Of a DNA stretch of 14,341 nucleotides, positions 1-8,220 are shown piece after piece. The translations under genes were made by a program, and so were the position numbers. The stretch comes from JACKCP01 sp050253255. GTDB taxonomy: Bacteria > Desulfobacterota > Desulfobacteria > Desulfobacterales > JACKCP01. The notes beneath the pieces are model-generated. The model did no database searches and was not told the origin of the DNA. It worked only from the letters and a program-made list of their open reading frames with translations. The stretch spans positions 1-14,341 of the forward strand of contig JBFWJK010000077.1 of NCBI GenBank assembly GCA_050253255.1. Reading direction: 5' to 3'. Position 1 is the stretch's first letter, and each line of letters opens with the position of its first letter.

Positions 1-1
1 T

Positions 2-70
2 CTTACCTGCAACGGAATCACCTGGGGGTGCCCTGAATGCGGTGAAAAAAACGATCTGGGCAATCAGTAG
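2..70 (+). CDS. C-terminal end of an unidentified zinc-ribbon-like protein (partial)
   Basis: Only the last 22 codons lie in the window; the 5' end is outside. The readable tail is LTCNGITWGCPECGEKNDLG followed by two residues and TAG. It has a Cys at the start and a CPECG knuckle, as in small zinc ribbons or rubredoxin-like metal sites. A strong rho-independent terminator begins three bases after the stop, which supports this frame as a real gene end. Too little is visible to name a family. An overlapping reading frame starting at 42 runs through the terminator and is a shadow. Confidence 0.5.
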   Translation, partial: LTCNGITWGCPECGEKNDLGNQ

Positions 71-73
71 CTC

Positions 74-107
74 AAAATGCTGTCTTTGTTTGAAGACGGC
101 ATTTTTT
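74..107 (+). terminator. Rho-independent terminator of the upstream gene
   Basis: A 13-bp stem pairs 74-86 with 93-105 and includes one T-G wobble at 81/98. The loop is six bases (87-92), and the 3' arm runs into a T-tract ending at 107. It sits directly after the stop codon at 68-70. Confidence 0.85.
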
Positions 108-486
108 ATGCGAATAATTTTTTTGGTATTTTCCTCTGAATGTTTAAATTATAAGCCTTATCCTGATAAGCAAGGAAACAATAAATACCTTAATCTTAAG
201 ACCGAACTGAAAAATATGAAATGCCGGTTTTAGAATCCCACTTATTTTTTTGTCTTAATCAATCGAAAATCCAGGGTGCTGAAAAAATCTGAAAAATATT
301 CTTTTTTTTCATAAATGAGGGTCTTTTGGCTGACTCAGGTCTTTTTATGTTTATCGTGTCTTTTATTGGAAACATAATATTGTTGATGCTATTGTTTTTT
401 ATTGACTAAAAATATGGATTTTTAAAATAAACAATGTTATTGTGTCCAAACATGATTGGTTTACTGACTTATTAAGGAGGAAAAAG
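108..486 (+). promoter_or_regulatory. AT-rich intergenic region with the lipase operon promoter
   Basis: No convincing gene lies here; the frame from 42 to 233 has no ribosome binding site and crosses a terminator. A possible sigma-70 promoter is TTGACT (402-407) with TAAAAT (423-428), but its 15-base spacer is short, so this is tentative. A small palindrome, ACAATGTTATTGT, occupies 431-443 just downstream of the possible -10 and could be an operator. The ribosome binding site AAGGAGG (474-480) sits six bases before the ATG at 487. No -24/-12 sigma-54 pattern was found here. Confidence 0.4.
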
Positions 487-2979
487 ATGAAAAAAAATTG
501 GACCATTTTTAATGGTTTACTGGCAGTAGTTGTCAGCCTTATGCTGATGACCGGATGTAGTGATGATAACAGTACTTCCAGTGTTGCAAGTGGAAAAGTT
601 GTTCAGAGTCCGGTTGCAGGAGCAACTGTTTTTCTTGACATAAACGGAAACAGACTGTTGGACGAAAATGAACCCAGCGCTACCAGCGGAAACGACGGTT
701 CATATTCTCTTGGAATTCCTGACGGAAAAGAGGGTATGCTCTGCACAACTGGCGGAACACTTATTGATTCAGGAAGACCTGCTCTTCCAACTCTTGCTCC
801 AAGGGATGCAAAAAATATTACACCTCTTACAACTCTTGTTGCAATAAACCCTGATATCAGAGCAACTCTGGGTAGTGACTGGGATGTTGATATTTCAAGA
901 GCTTCAGGTGTTCCCGGAAGTATTTTAAGACTTGCTCTTGCAATTGAATCGTTTCAGTCTTCGTTAAAATCTCTAAATTCTGATGCACCAACTCAGTTCA
1001 AGGCTTTAACTCTTCTTGCAGGAAATCTTTCAGGAAAAGTTATTAAGTCAGAAGCAGATGTAAAAAAAGCATTCAGTGAAACATTAGTTAATCTTGCAGC
1101 AGCAGGAAGCGAACTTCCACCGACTATTTTAGAGAATGTAAACGAAATAGTAGACAGCATTAATGCTGATGATACCGTTGTTGAATCTACAGCGAAAGCG
1201 GCTGTGAAGGATCTTATACCTTCTTCTCCTGCAATAGCATTTTTACCTTCAACAGACATGACCAAAATGGTTATGCCTATGCCAAACGACATAGTCTGGA
1301 CTGGTCTTGAAGGAAAACTTCCCACAGCAGGTGAAACTGATGCAAGTAAGCTTGCCCTTTATACAGCTATAAACAAGCTTGGTAACTCAGGCTTAAGTCC
1401 AAATACCCCTATTTCAATCCCTTTAAGTGATGATACTGCTCTTGATATGGATTCCGTTGAAGATAGCGTCCTTTTATTGCAGTTACCCACCTTCACACCT
1501 GTAACTGATTTTTCTGTTGTTCAGGACGGAAGATATATCAAAATTTATCCTGAAGATCCTTTGGAAGCAGGAACACAATACGCTGTGGTTTTAAAAAACA
1601 CTGTTTATATTGAAGGTTCAACAGAAGAAAAAGTAAGTAAGAACCCTCTTTTTGAACTTTTAAAAAGTACAGAGGCTTTGTATGCAGATGAAGCCACAGC
1701 AAGCGATACTACAAAGACTCTTGAGCAGATAAGACAGGGGTATGTTCCTCTTTTTACAGCTCTAGGCGGACTAGGTATTACAAGAACAGGTGTTCTTACT
1801 CTTTTCACTTTTACAACAGCTTCAGAAACACTTTCAGCCGCTGATTTTGCAGTAATGCAGGCAACAATAGCTGCGGGGGGTGATCCAGACGGAATGAATA
1901 TCACAGGTCTTGACTATGCCTCTGTAACTGGTGAATATGCCCTTATTAATGGAAGTGTAAGTTTGGCTAGAGTTCCAACAATGACTGTCGATGCTGATTC
2001 TTTTACTTCCTGGAAAGTTTCAACTCTGGCAACAACTCCAATTGATGAAGAAGTGCCATATACAATATATAACGGCAGTTCTTACGTTGATACAGTTGTA
2101 GTGTTTCAGCACGGTTTTGGCGGAAGCAAGGATAATGCATATGCATATTCAGGTAAATTTCCTGACTATCCTGTAGCGGCAATGGATCTTCCATATCACG
2201 GAGACAGAACTTCCCAGGGTGAAACCTCAGGTTCTGAATATCTTACAACTAACCTTCCCCAGAACAGAATAAACCTTTATCAGTCTTTTTATGATATGAG
2301 CGTTTTTATTCAGGGGTTAAAACAAGGCAAATTTGATATTGACGGTGATGGAGCACCTGATGCTCCTCCAACAAATATCTACTTTGTAGGTCAATCTCTT
2401 GGGTCAATTACAGGTTCAGTTGCTGCAAATAACAACACAGCATCACTTGACAAGGTCGTGTTGAACGTTGGAGGAGCAAACTTTGCCTCAATCCTTGATA
2501 CTGCAACAAATGCTGCATTAACAGGACTTTTGGATAAACTTGGAGTTGAAAAAAATTCTGTTCAGTATTTTGTTACACTTGGAGTTCTTCAGCTTATAAT
2601 GGATCCTTGTGATCCTATGTATCTTGCTGCTGATCTTGCTATTAACCCAGATATTGAGACTATTTTCCAGTTTGCATACAAAGATACTCTTGTATCAAAT
2701 GTATCCAACGAAATTCTAGCTACAGTTGCAGAGTCTGATGATGTGGTTGAAGTAAAAGAATTTTCTACCAACGTAACATTTGAAAACGGCAAGCCATATC
2801 TTTTTGGAAATGCTGATGACAAAAACGACAGCTGGATACCTCACGGATTTCTTCTTGATCCCCGTGTAGAAGTTAACGGTGAACTAAAATATCCTGAAGC
2901 TGAAGGTTTCATGGATGCTGATTATGCATCAGAAGCAAATGCAGCGGTTGTGGACTGGACAGAAGCTTACTTAAATTAA
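487..2979 (+). CDS. Lipoprotein lipase/phospholipase of the VolA/Pla-1 family
   Basis: The 830-residue product is predicted to hydrolyse (lyso)phospholipids or other lipids at the outer membrane. I chose the ATG at 487 over the longer GTG frame at 442 because AAGGAGG lies six bases upstream and the ATG starts a clean signal peptide. The lipobox is LMTG|C with Cys24. After it come a Gly-rich domain with an EF-hand-like loop (Asp51-Glu62), then a region resembling the bacterial virulence-factor lipase N-terminal domain (MPMPNDIVW), then an alpha/beta-hydrolase core. In the core, HGFGG (542-546) is the probable oxyanion loop, GQSLG carries nucleophile Ser637, DPCDP (706-710) probably holds the acid, and His786 is the probable catalytic His. 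A calcium-type DIDGDGAPD loop (617-625) precedes the nucleophile. It is co-transcribed with a FadL porin, matching the Vibrio cholerae volA-fadL arrangement. Whether the protein faces outward, and its exact substrate, are inference. Confidence 0.88.
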   Translation: MKKNWTIFNGLLAVVVSLMLMTGCSDDNSTSSVASGKVVQSPVAGATVFLDINGNRLLDENEPSATSGNDGSYSLGIPDGKEGMLCTTGGTLIDSGRPALPTLAPRDAKNITPLTTLVAINPDIRATLGSDWDVDISRASGVPGSILRLALAIESFQSSLKSLNSDAPTQFKALTLLAGNLSGKVIKSEADVKKAFSETLVNLAAAGSELPPTILENVNEIVDSINADDTVVESTAKAAVKDLIPSSPAIAFLPSTDMTKMVMPMPNDIVWTGLEGKLPTAGETDASKLALYTAINKLGNSGLSPNTPISIPLSDDTALDMDSVEDSVLLLQLPTFTPVTDFSVVQDGRYIKIYPEDPLEAGTQYAVVLKNTVYIEGSTEEKVSKNPLFELLKSTEALYADEATASDTTKTLEQIRQGYVPLFTALGGLGITRTGVLTLFTFTTASETLSAADFAVMQATIAAGGDPDGMNITGLDYASVTGEYALINGSVSLARVPTMTVDADSFTSWKVSTLATTPIDEEVPYTIYNGSSYVDTVVVFQHGFGGSKDNAYAYSGKFPDYPVAAMDLPYHGDRTSQGETSGSEYLTTNLPQNRINLYQSFYDMSVFIQGLKQGKFDIDGDGAPDAPPTNIYFVGQSLGSITGSVAANNNTASLDKVVLNVGGANFASILDTATNAALTGLLDKLGVEKNSVQYFVTLGVLQLIMDPCDPMYLAADLAINPDIETIFQFAYKDTLVSNVSNEILATVAESDDVVEVKEFSTNVTFENGKPYLFGNADDKNDSWIPHGFLLDPRVEVNGELKYPEAEGFMDADYASEANAAVVDWTEAYLN

Positions 2980-2994
2980 TCGGGAGGTTTATTT

Positions 2995-4371
2995 ATGAGA
3001 AAGTCTATTTTCTCTTTACTTATGATAATGATTTTCTTTACCGGTACCAATGCTTATGCAAACTGTGTTGATACATTTGGTATCGGTTCAAAGGCAACAG
3101 CTATGGGCGGGGCTTATTCTGCATATGCAAACGATCCCTTTGCGGCATATTACAACCCTGCAGGTCTTACTCAGATAGAGTCAATGACAGCAGCAGTTGG
3201 TTCTGCTTTTATGGATCCAAACCTTAAGGCTAAAAACTATAGAGTAGTTAAAGATAATACTACTATTCTTGGCGGAGAAGGCGGAACAAGTTTCAGGGAT
3301 GAATCTGATCTTCTTGTGGTTCCCCATCTTGGTTTTGCAATGCCTATAAATTCAAAATTTGCTTTTGGTATTGCAGCATATGCTCCTTTTGGTCTTCATC
3401 TTAAGTGGGATGATACCAACACAACATCAAACCCAGGTGCATACAACTCTTATGAATCATGGTATACAAGATTTGTAGTAAACCCTACAATTGCATACAA
3501 GGTTAATGACAAACTATCGGTTGGTTTTGGTGTGTCTATAGGCCGGTCTGAATCTGGAACCAATAAAAATTCATATGACCTCTCCCAGTCTGGTATTACA
3601 GGAGCAATTGAAGCAGATCTTACAGATGAGGTAAACTATTCCTTTAATATGGGTGTTATGTATAAGCCTGTTGAAACAGTTACTCTTGGACTTACTTACA
3701 GAAGCAGGGCTGATGCTGATTTCGAAGGTGATCTTGAGTTAAAGAATCTTTCACAGGATGAAAAAAATACTCTTAACGGAGCTCTTGCAGCAAATGGAAT
3801 GACTGATGCTTTTCAAAATAATAATTTTAAATCAAAAATTGAGCTGAATGATGTTGACCATCCTTCTCAGGTTCAGTTCGGTGTAAGATATGCACCAAAT
3901 GACAGGCTCAGTATTGAAGGTGACCTTGTTTGGACAAACTGGTCAAATGTGGAAAATCAGACCGTAATAATAAAAGACCCTTATCTTCAGGCTCTATTGG
4001 GTACAGACAGAGAAGTTTACAAAAGAAACTGGGAAAGCACAAGGCAGATTAAAGTAGGTATAGAATATCTTCTTAATGATATGTTTACTTTCAGATGCGG
4101 ATATTACTATGATCCAAGTCCGATTCCTGATTCAACTTTTGACATAGTATGGTCTGATGCTGACAAAAAATCATACTCAGTTGGTCTTGGTGCAAATCTG
4201 GGGTCGTGGACAATTGACGGTGCCTTTCAGTACGTTGTAACTGAACTTGACAGAGAAGTCGGCGGAGAAAGCACAAACCTCAACCACAGTTATGGTGAAG
4301 ACGCTACAGTTCATGCAAAAGCAGAAGGTAAAATTTACGGCTACAGCATGACAGCAACATACAGATTCTAA
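2995..4371 (+). CDS. fadL: FadL/OmpP1/TodX-family outer-membrane fatty-acid porin
   Basis: This 458-residue outer-membrane beta-barrel is expected to move long-chain fatty acids or other hydrophobic compounds into the periplasm. It has a Sec signal peptide with probable cleavage after NAYA (residue 22). The N-terminal plug segment has the family's KATAMGGAYSAYANDPFAAY stretch followed by YNPAGL. Alternating beta-strand segments follow, and the C-terminal strand ends in YSMTATYRF with the terminal Phe typical of barrel proteins. The length fits the family. The ribosome binding site GGGAGG (2982-2987) is seven bases before the ATG, and only 15 bases separate it from the lipase stop, so the two form an operon. 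Substrate range cannot be read from sequence: TodX-type members carry aromatic hydrocarbons, but the lipase partner points to fatty acids. Confidence 0.93.
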   Translation: MRKSIFSLLMIMIFFTGTNAYANCVDTFGIGSKATAMGGAYSAYANDPFAAYYNPAGLTQIESMTAAVGSAFMDPNLKAKNYRVVKDNTTILGGEGGTSFRDESDLLVVPHLGFAMPINSKFAFGIAAYAPFGLHLKWDDTNTTSNPGAYNSYESWYTRFVVNPTIAYKVNDKLSVGFGVSIGRSESGTNKNSYDLSQSGITGAIEADLTDEVNYSFNMGVMYKPVETVTLGLTYRSRADADFEGDLELKNLSQDEKNTLNGALAANGMTDAFQNNNFKSKIELNDVDHPSQVQFGVRYAPNDRLSIEGDLVWTNWSNVENQTVIIKDPYLQALLGTDREVYKRNWESTRQIKVGIEYLLNDMFTFRCGYYYDPSPIPDSTFDIVWSDADKKSYSVGLGANLGSWTIDGAFQYVVTELDREVGGESTNLNHSYGEDATVHAKAEGKIYGYSMTATYRF

Positions 4372-4392
4372 TGAATACCGGTTAAACTGTTT

Positions 4393-4423
4393 AAAAGCCC
4401 GGCATTTTGCCGGGCTTTTTTTT
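4393..4423 (+). terminator. Rho-independent terminator of the lipase-porin operon
   Basis: A perfect 11-bp stem pairs 4393-4403 (AAAAGCCCGGC) with 4409-4419 around a five-base loop, followed by a run of Ts to 4423. It lies 21 bases after the porin stop codon. Confidence 0.95.
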
Positions 4424-4527
4424 GTATGTTTATATTAAAATCTTCTGTTTGCCTTTCAGTAATTCAAATTAACTTTAATTTAATCAGGACTTTCAATCTC
4501 TATTCTTATTCCGGGCAAAACCAGGTT

Positions 4528-4575
4528 TTGAGTTAATCAAAAAATGTGTATAATACAGCAATTTAATTTTAAGGA
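4528..4575 (+). promoter_or_regulatory. Probable sigma-70 promoter and ribosome binding site of the PilZ gene
   Basis: TATAAT at 4549-4554 is a perfect -10 box. TTGAGT at 4528-4533 is a fair -35 box with a short 15-base spacer. The predicted start of transcription is about 4561, giving a leader of roughly 20 bases that contains AAGGA (4571-4575), five bases before the ATG. Confidence 0.55.
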
Positions 4576-4580
4576 TTGAT

Positions 4581-6104
4581 ATGGAAGCCTATGTAAAAAA
4601 ATTTAAAAATGAGAACAGACTTTTTATAAGGATCAAAAAAATTGAGTCGGAAGACCAGGCTGACTTTATACTTAAATCTTCCATAGAAGCTTTACGTCAG
4701 CTTGAGCAGGGGCCTGATATTATTTTTGATGTAAGGGGATATAAGGTTTCCGAAGCTAATTTTGAGTACGAGTATGTAAGAAAATTTCTTCTTGTAATGT
4801 GTGTGAAAATGCCAAGAGCAATAGTCAGAATAGGGAGTTCTCCTTTTATTGCTCTTGCGGATCAGATAATCCAGGCCCTGAATGTAAGGCTTGATTCAAA
4901 AATTATAACATCAGGTTCATATGAAGGCATAAAGAGAAAAATCAATGATGAAAAAGGAATGGATGAATTCTGCACATGGTTTTCCTCCACTGATTTCGGG
5001 CCGGAAGCAAATGGAAAAGATCAAAGATTATTATTGGCAAGCGAGCATCTTTCATGTGATTTAGAACAGCCTCCGGTTGATATTCTTGCAGTCTCTGTAA
5101 AAGGTGAATTCACTCCAGGGAAAAAAATTGAGATAAGCGTTAATGCGCATTCCGACTCAAAAGGTGATATTTATTACAGATATTATTATAAAAAAAGCAC
5201 ACTTGAAAAAAATCCTCATGCATATATTTTCCCCATGGAGTCAGAATGGACCAGTGAAAACTCATGTGTTTTTTCTATAAAGGAAGAGGGCAGATATCAT
5301 TTTTATGCCGAGGCTGCAAGATCTCCGGAGTTTTTTGACCGTCCTGATTCCAGCTATGCTCTGGTACCGATATTTATCAGAAAAAAAAGGGAATACAGAG
5401 AAAATTTCGGAGGCTGTTTTTATAAAAATCAGATGGCTGAACTTGTTTTTTTAACTAAGGATATGAAAAAAAAGGTTATAAATGCAAGAATAGATTCAGC
5501 AGATACAGATGGAAACACAGTCTATCTGGTTAATCTTGAACCGGGATTTGATTTGAATCTTTATAAGAAAAAATTTGTTTTAAGCTGTGTAACAGAAACA
5601 AATGACGGGATTTACAGATATGCTTTTAAATCTGAAATTGCCGGAGACAAAGATAAAAATTTTCCATTGTCTCTCAATGAAAAATTCTGTGTGGTATATG
5701 AAGATGACCCTAAAAAGGTCAATCTGAGAAAAGATCTGAGGTATAAAGCCGGAGAAAAAGATAATATAGTATTGTATATTTATCATGAGGGAGGGCTTTT
5801 TGCTTCGGGTAAAGTATTTGAAATTTGTGATATTTCAACAGGAGGATTTGGTATTTCCCTTAATTCTGCATCAAAAAGCTCTTTAGCTGATATGATTTTG
5901 AAATCAGTGGTAAAATCCCAGTTTGTTTTAACTGCTGATGAAAATACCGAGCCTGTAATAATTTCTCCTAATTCAGAACTGAGATGGAAAAGTATTGATA
6001 TAAAAAAAGACACAGGCAAAATGGGCTTCAAATTTATTGACAATCATGAAACAGTAACAAAGGAAATTCAGCACTACATATCTTTAAAAATGCTTGGATC
6101 CTGA
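4581..6104 (+). CDS. Multidomain PilZ protein, probable cyclic-di-GMP receptor
   Basis: This is a 507-residue soluble protein with no signal peptide or membrane segment. The C-terminal part (about 381-505) is a PilZ domain. It shows both c-di-GMP-binding signatures: RKDLR with Arg383 and Arg387, and DISTGG (417-422) matching the [D/N]xSxxG motif. The preceding block (about 271-380) is beta-rich and resembles the YcgR-type N-terminal domain that usually pairs with PilZ. A middle segment (about 165-268) is rich in Tyr and Trp and has the look of an Ig-like or Y_Y_Y-type beta sandwich. The first 145 residues form an alpha/beta domain that I do not recognise; a STAS-like fold is possible. The protein probably links c-di-GMP level to motility or surface behaviour, but no partner is encoded beside it. 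It ends exactly where the convergent TraB-family gene ends. Confidence 0.8.
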   Translation: MEAYVKKFKNENRLFIRIKKIESEDQADFILKSSIEALRQLEQGPDIIFDVRGYKVSEANFEYEYVRKFLLVMCVKMPRAIVRIGSSPFIALADQIIQALNVRLDSKIITSGSYEGIKRKINDEKGMDEFCTWFSSTDFGPEANGKDQRLLLASEHLSCDLEQPPVDILAVSVKGEFTPGKKIEISVNAHSDSKGDIYYRYYYKKSTLEKNPHAYIFPMESEWTSENSCVFSIKEEGRYHFYAEAARSPEFFDRPDSSYALVPIFIRKKREYRENFGGCFYKNQMAELVFLTKDMKKKVINARIDSADTDGNTVYLVNLEPGFDLNLYKKKFVLSCVTETNDGIYRYAFKSEIAGDKDKNFPLSLNEKFCVVYEDDPKKVNLRKDLRYKAGEKDNIVLYIYHEGGLFASGKVFEICDISTGGFGISLNSASKSSLADMILKSVVKSQFVLTADENTEPVIISPNSELRWKSIDIKKDTGKMGFKFIDNHETVTKEIQHYISLKMLGS

Positions 6105-7304
6105 TTACTGTCCCATTATTTTCAAAAGAAAAGGAAATGCCGCAAATGTTCCGATTGAACTTCCGATATTTGTAAAAACTACCACAAGAAGAATTCTTGT
6201 AAGGTTGTTTTTCCAGAACCCTTTAAAAGTTGTAATATCATTTGAAAGTTCGGAAAGATCCTTTACTTTCGGTTTCCTCAAAAGGGCTTCGGCAAGTCCT
6301 GAAACCCAGCCTGCTGCAACCATGGGATTAAGAGATGTGAACGGCGCCGCAATGGCTGCTGTAAGGATTGTCACAGGGTGGGCAAATGCAAGCAGGGCAC
6401 CTGCTCCAGCCATTACGGCATTTAGCCCTATCCATACAAGAATCATTTCAGAGCCTGTTGATCTGCCTCCCATGAAAAATCCTGCACAAATAAGAAAAAT
6501 AATTAAAGCCGGGATTCCCCATTTAAAAACTTTTAATAATTTACCCGGAGGAGGGGTTTCTTCAAGCGGTTCGATTTCTATTTCTTTATCCCAGTATTCT
6601 TTTATTCCGGGGACATGGCCTGCTCCAACAACTGCAACTATGTTTTCACCCGGAGAATTTTTAATTTTATGGCAGAGATATTTGTCTCTTTCAGTAATAA
6701 GAGCGTTTTTAAGTCTTGGATGACTTTTGCCTATTTCATCCAGAAGAGTTTCTAAGACATCAGTATTTTTGAGTCTTTCAATTTCTTCTTCAGATATTTC
6801 TTCATCTGAGCCTGCCGCAAAAATCAGCTGAGAAATTATTTTGATTTTTTCAAAAAAACCCATGCTTTTCCATGCACGTTTCAAGGTGATCTGAAGATCT
6901 CTGTCTGCAAGAACTGTTTTTGCCCCTGATTCTTCTGCGGCATCAATTGCGGCTATCATTTCCTGGCCAGGTCTTACTTCCATTTTATCAGCAATTTTTT
7001 TCTGGAAAGAGGACAGGATAAGGCTTGAAAGAAGAAGATAAACTTTTTTTTCCTTGATAACCTGAATTATATCAGTATTTTCAAATTTTTTCTGGTTTTT
7101 GATGGATTCAAATCTTGACTGGCAAAGTTCTACACAAACTGTGTCAGGTTTTATTTCTTTTATTGTTTTTTCAACTAGCTCAGCGCTTTTTTTTGAAACG
7201 TGAGCAGTGCCGATAATTGTATATTCTTTGCCGTTAAGTTCAAGTTTTGTGGTATGCTGAATTTCAGGTTCATTTGCTATGGGGTTTTCCATGTATAAAT
7301 CCAT
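6105..7304 (-). CDS. TraB-family membrane protein
   Basis: This 399-residue protein belongs to the TraB/PrgY (TraB-GumN) family. Some members reduce secreted pheromone activity in enterococci, and the fold is thought to be protease-like; the substrate here is unknown. Conserved family points are GTAHVS (32-37), Glu59 in VCVELC, LADRD (132-136), ERD (205-207) and GAGHVPG (227-233). The C-terminal third is hydrophobic, with membrane segments near 260-280, 286-308, 310-330 and 372-396, which would anchor a cytoplasmic N-terminal domain. The start at 7304 is four bases after the stop of the TPR lipoprotein gene and has only a weak ribosome binding site, so translation is probably coupled. A second ATG at 7292 is possible but has no better site. 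The stop codon directly abuts that of the convergent PilZ gene. Confidence 0.85.
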   Translation of the reverse strand: MDLYMENPIANEPEIQHTTKLELNGKEYTIIGTAHVSKKSAELVEKTIKEIKPDTVCVELCQSRFESIKNQKKFENTDIIQVIKEKKVYLLLSSLILSSFQKKIADKMEVRPGQEMIAAIDAAEESGAKTVLADRDLQITLKRAWKSMGFFEKIKIISQLIFAAGSDEEISEEEIERLKNTDVLETLLDEIGKSHPRLKNALITERDKYLCHKIKNSPGENIVAVVGAGHVPGIKEYWDKEIEIEPLEETPPPGKLLKVFKWGIPALIIFLICAGFFMGGRSTGSEMILVWIGLNAVMAGAGALLAFAHPVTILTAAIAAPFTSLNPMVAAGWVSGLAEALLRKPKVKDLSELSNDITTFKGFWKNNLTRILLVVVFTNIGSSIGTFAAFPFLLKIMGQ

Positions 7305-7308
7305 ATGC

Positions 7309-8181
7309 TTATCTGTTCATCCAAAGTTCAATGAAAAAATTTTCAACGCTCATATCTTCTTCAAGCTCACTTGAAATCTTTTTCAGTGTTTCTATAAGTT
7401 TGTTTGCTCTGTCAATTTTATCTATTAAAATATAAATTTTAATTGCCCTTAAAATGCAGTTTTTTGCCTTTTGTTTGTCACCTGTTTTAAGATAAAGGTT
7501 TGACAATGCTTCAAGATCTCCTGCTGTCTGACTTACATTGCCCTCTTTTTTGTCTTTTTCAAGTGCTTTTTCAAGGTCTGAGAGTGCTTTTTCAAAGTTT
7601 TGTTTTTCAATTTCCAAAAGCCCTGAAACGTAAAAATAAAAAGAGGTGTTTCCTTTTTCACTCAGATATTCAAAAGCTTTTTCAGGATTGTTTTTTTTAA
7701 GTTCAAGAAGTGCAAGAGCAGGTTTAAGTCTTTGATCTTTAGAATCTTTTTTTTCAGCGTCTTTTAAAAGTTTTTCTGCTTTGTCAAACTTTTCCTGCTC
7801 AATAAGCAATAGTGATTTTGTAATATAAAAAGATAAAAGTTCCAAAGGTCTTTTGGAAGCCTGGAAATAATTTTCAGCTTTTTTGAAAACAAGATCAGAC
7901 TCTAAGGATCTGTTTTGGTTGAAAAGTGAAATTCCAAGTCCTGTAAGGCTTGAGCCGCAGCCTCTTAAATCATCTGAAAGAGAATAGTTTGTATAGGATT
8001 TAATAAAATTCATTCCTGCTTCATCATATTCTCCCTGTTTGAGAAGTTCGTTTCCTCTTACAAGGCGCTGATCTGCTTCTGACAAAATATCTGGAACTCC
8101 ATTGGTTTGTTTTGAAGAGCATGAAAACACCAGGGGTAAAATGCAAAGTATTAAAATTGATTTTAAAAATTTTTTCTTCAT
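7309..8181 (-). CDS. TPR-repeat lipoprotein
   Basis: This is a 290-residue predicted lipoprotein. Residues 1-20 form a lysine-started hydrophobic signal peptide ending in the lipobox LVFS|C (Cys21). The mature part is almost all helical tetratricopeptide repeats, for example RGNELLKQGEYDEAGMNFIK, FDKAEKLLKDAEKK, FEKALSDLEKALEKD and NLYLKTGDKQKAKNCILRAI. TPRs act as protein-binding scaffolds, so a structural or assembly role in the envelope is likely, but the partner is unknown. The upstream site GCGGAA is a weak ribosome binding site. It is the first gene of a two-gene operon with the TraB-family protein, which suggests that the two act together. I cannot assign a specific name. Confidence 0.8.
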   Translation of the reverse strand: MKKKFLKSILILCILPLVFSCSSKQTNGVPDILSEADQRLVRGNELLKQGEYDEAGMNFIKSYTNYSLSDDLRGCGSSLTGLGISLFNQNRSLESDLVFKKAENYFQASKRPLELLSFYITKSLLLIEQEKFDKAEKLLKDAEKKDSKDQRLKPALALLELKKNNPEKAFEYLSEKGNTSFYFYVSGLLEIEKQNFEKALSDLEKALEKDKKEGNVSQTAGDLEALSNLYLKTGDKQKAKNCILRAIKIYILIDKIDRANKLIETLKKISSELEEDMSVENFFIELWMNR

Positions 8182-8220
8182 TTATTTATTCCGCGCTGTT
8201 AATTTTTTTAATTTTTGTTC

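Noticed and set aside
42..233. 63-codon + strand frame after the first terminator
   Set aside because: It overlaps the zinc-ribbon tail and runs through the terminator hairpin; it has no ribosome binding site and no family-like sequence.
442..486. Upstream GTG start for the lipase
   Set aside because: It would place 15 charged residues before the signal peptide; AAGGAGG and the lipoprotein signal fit the ATG at 487.
6094..6723. 209-codon + strand frame opposite the TraB-family gene
   Set aside because: It is antisense to a clearly conserved protein, overlaps the end of the PilZ gene and has low-complexity shadow composition.
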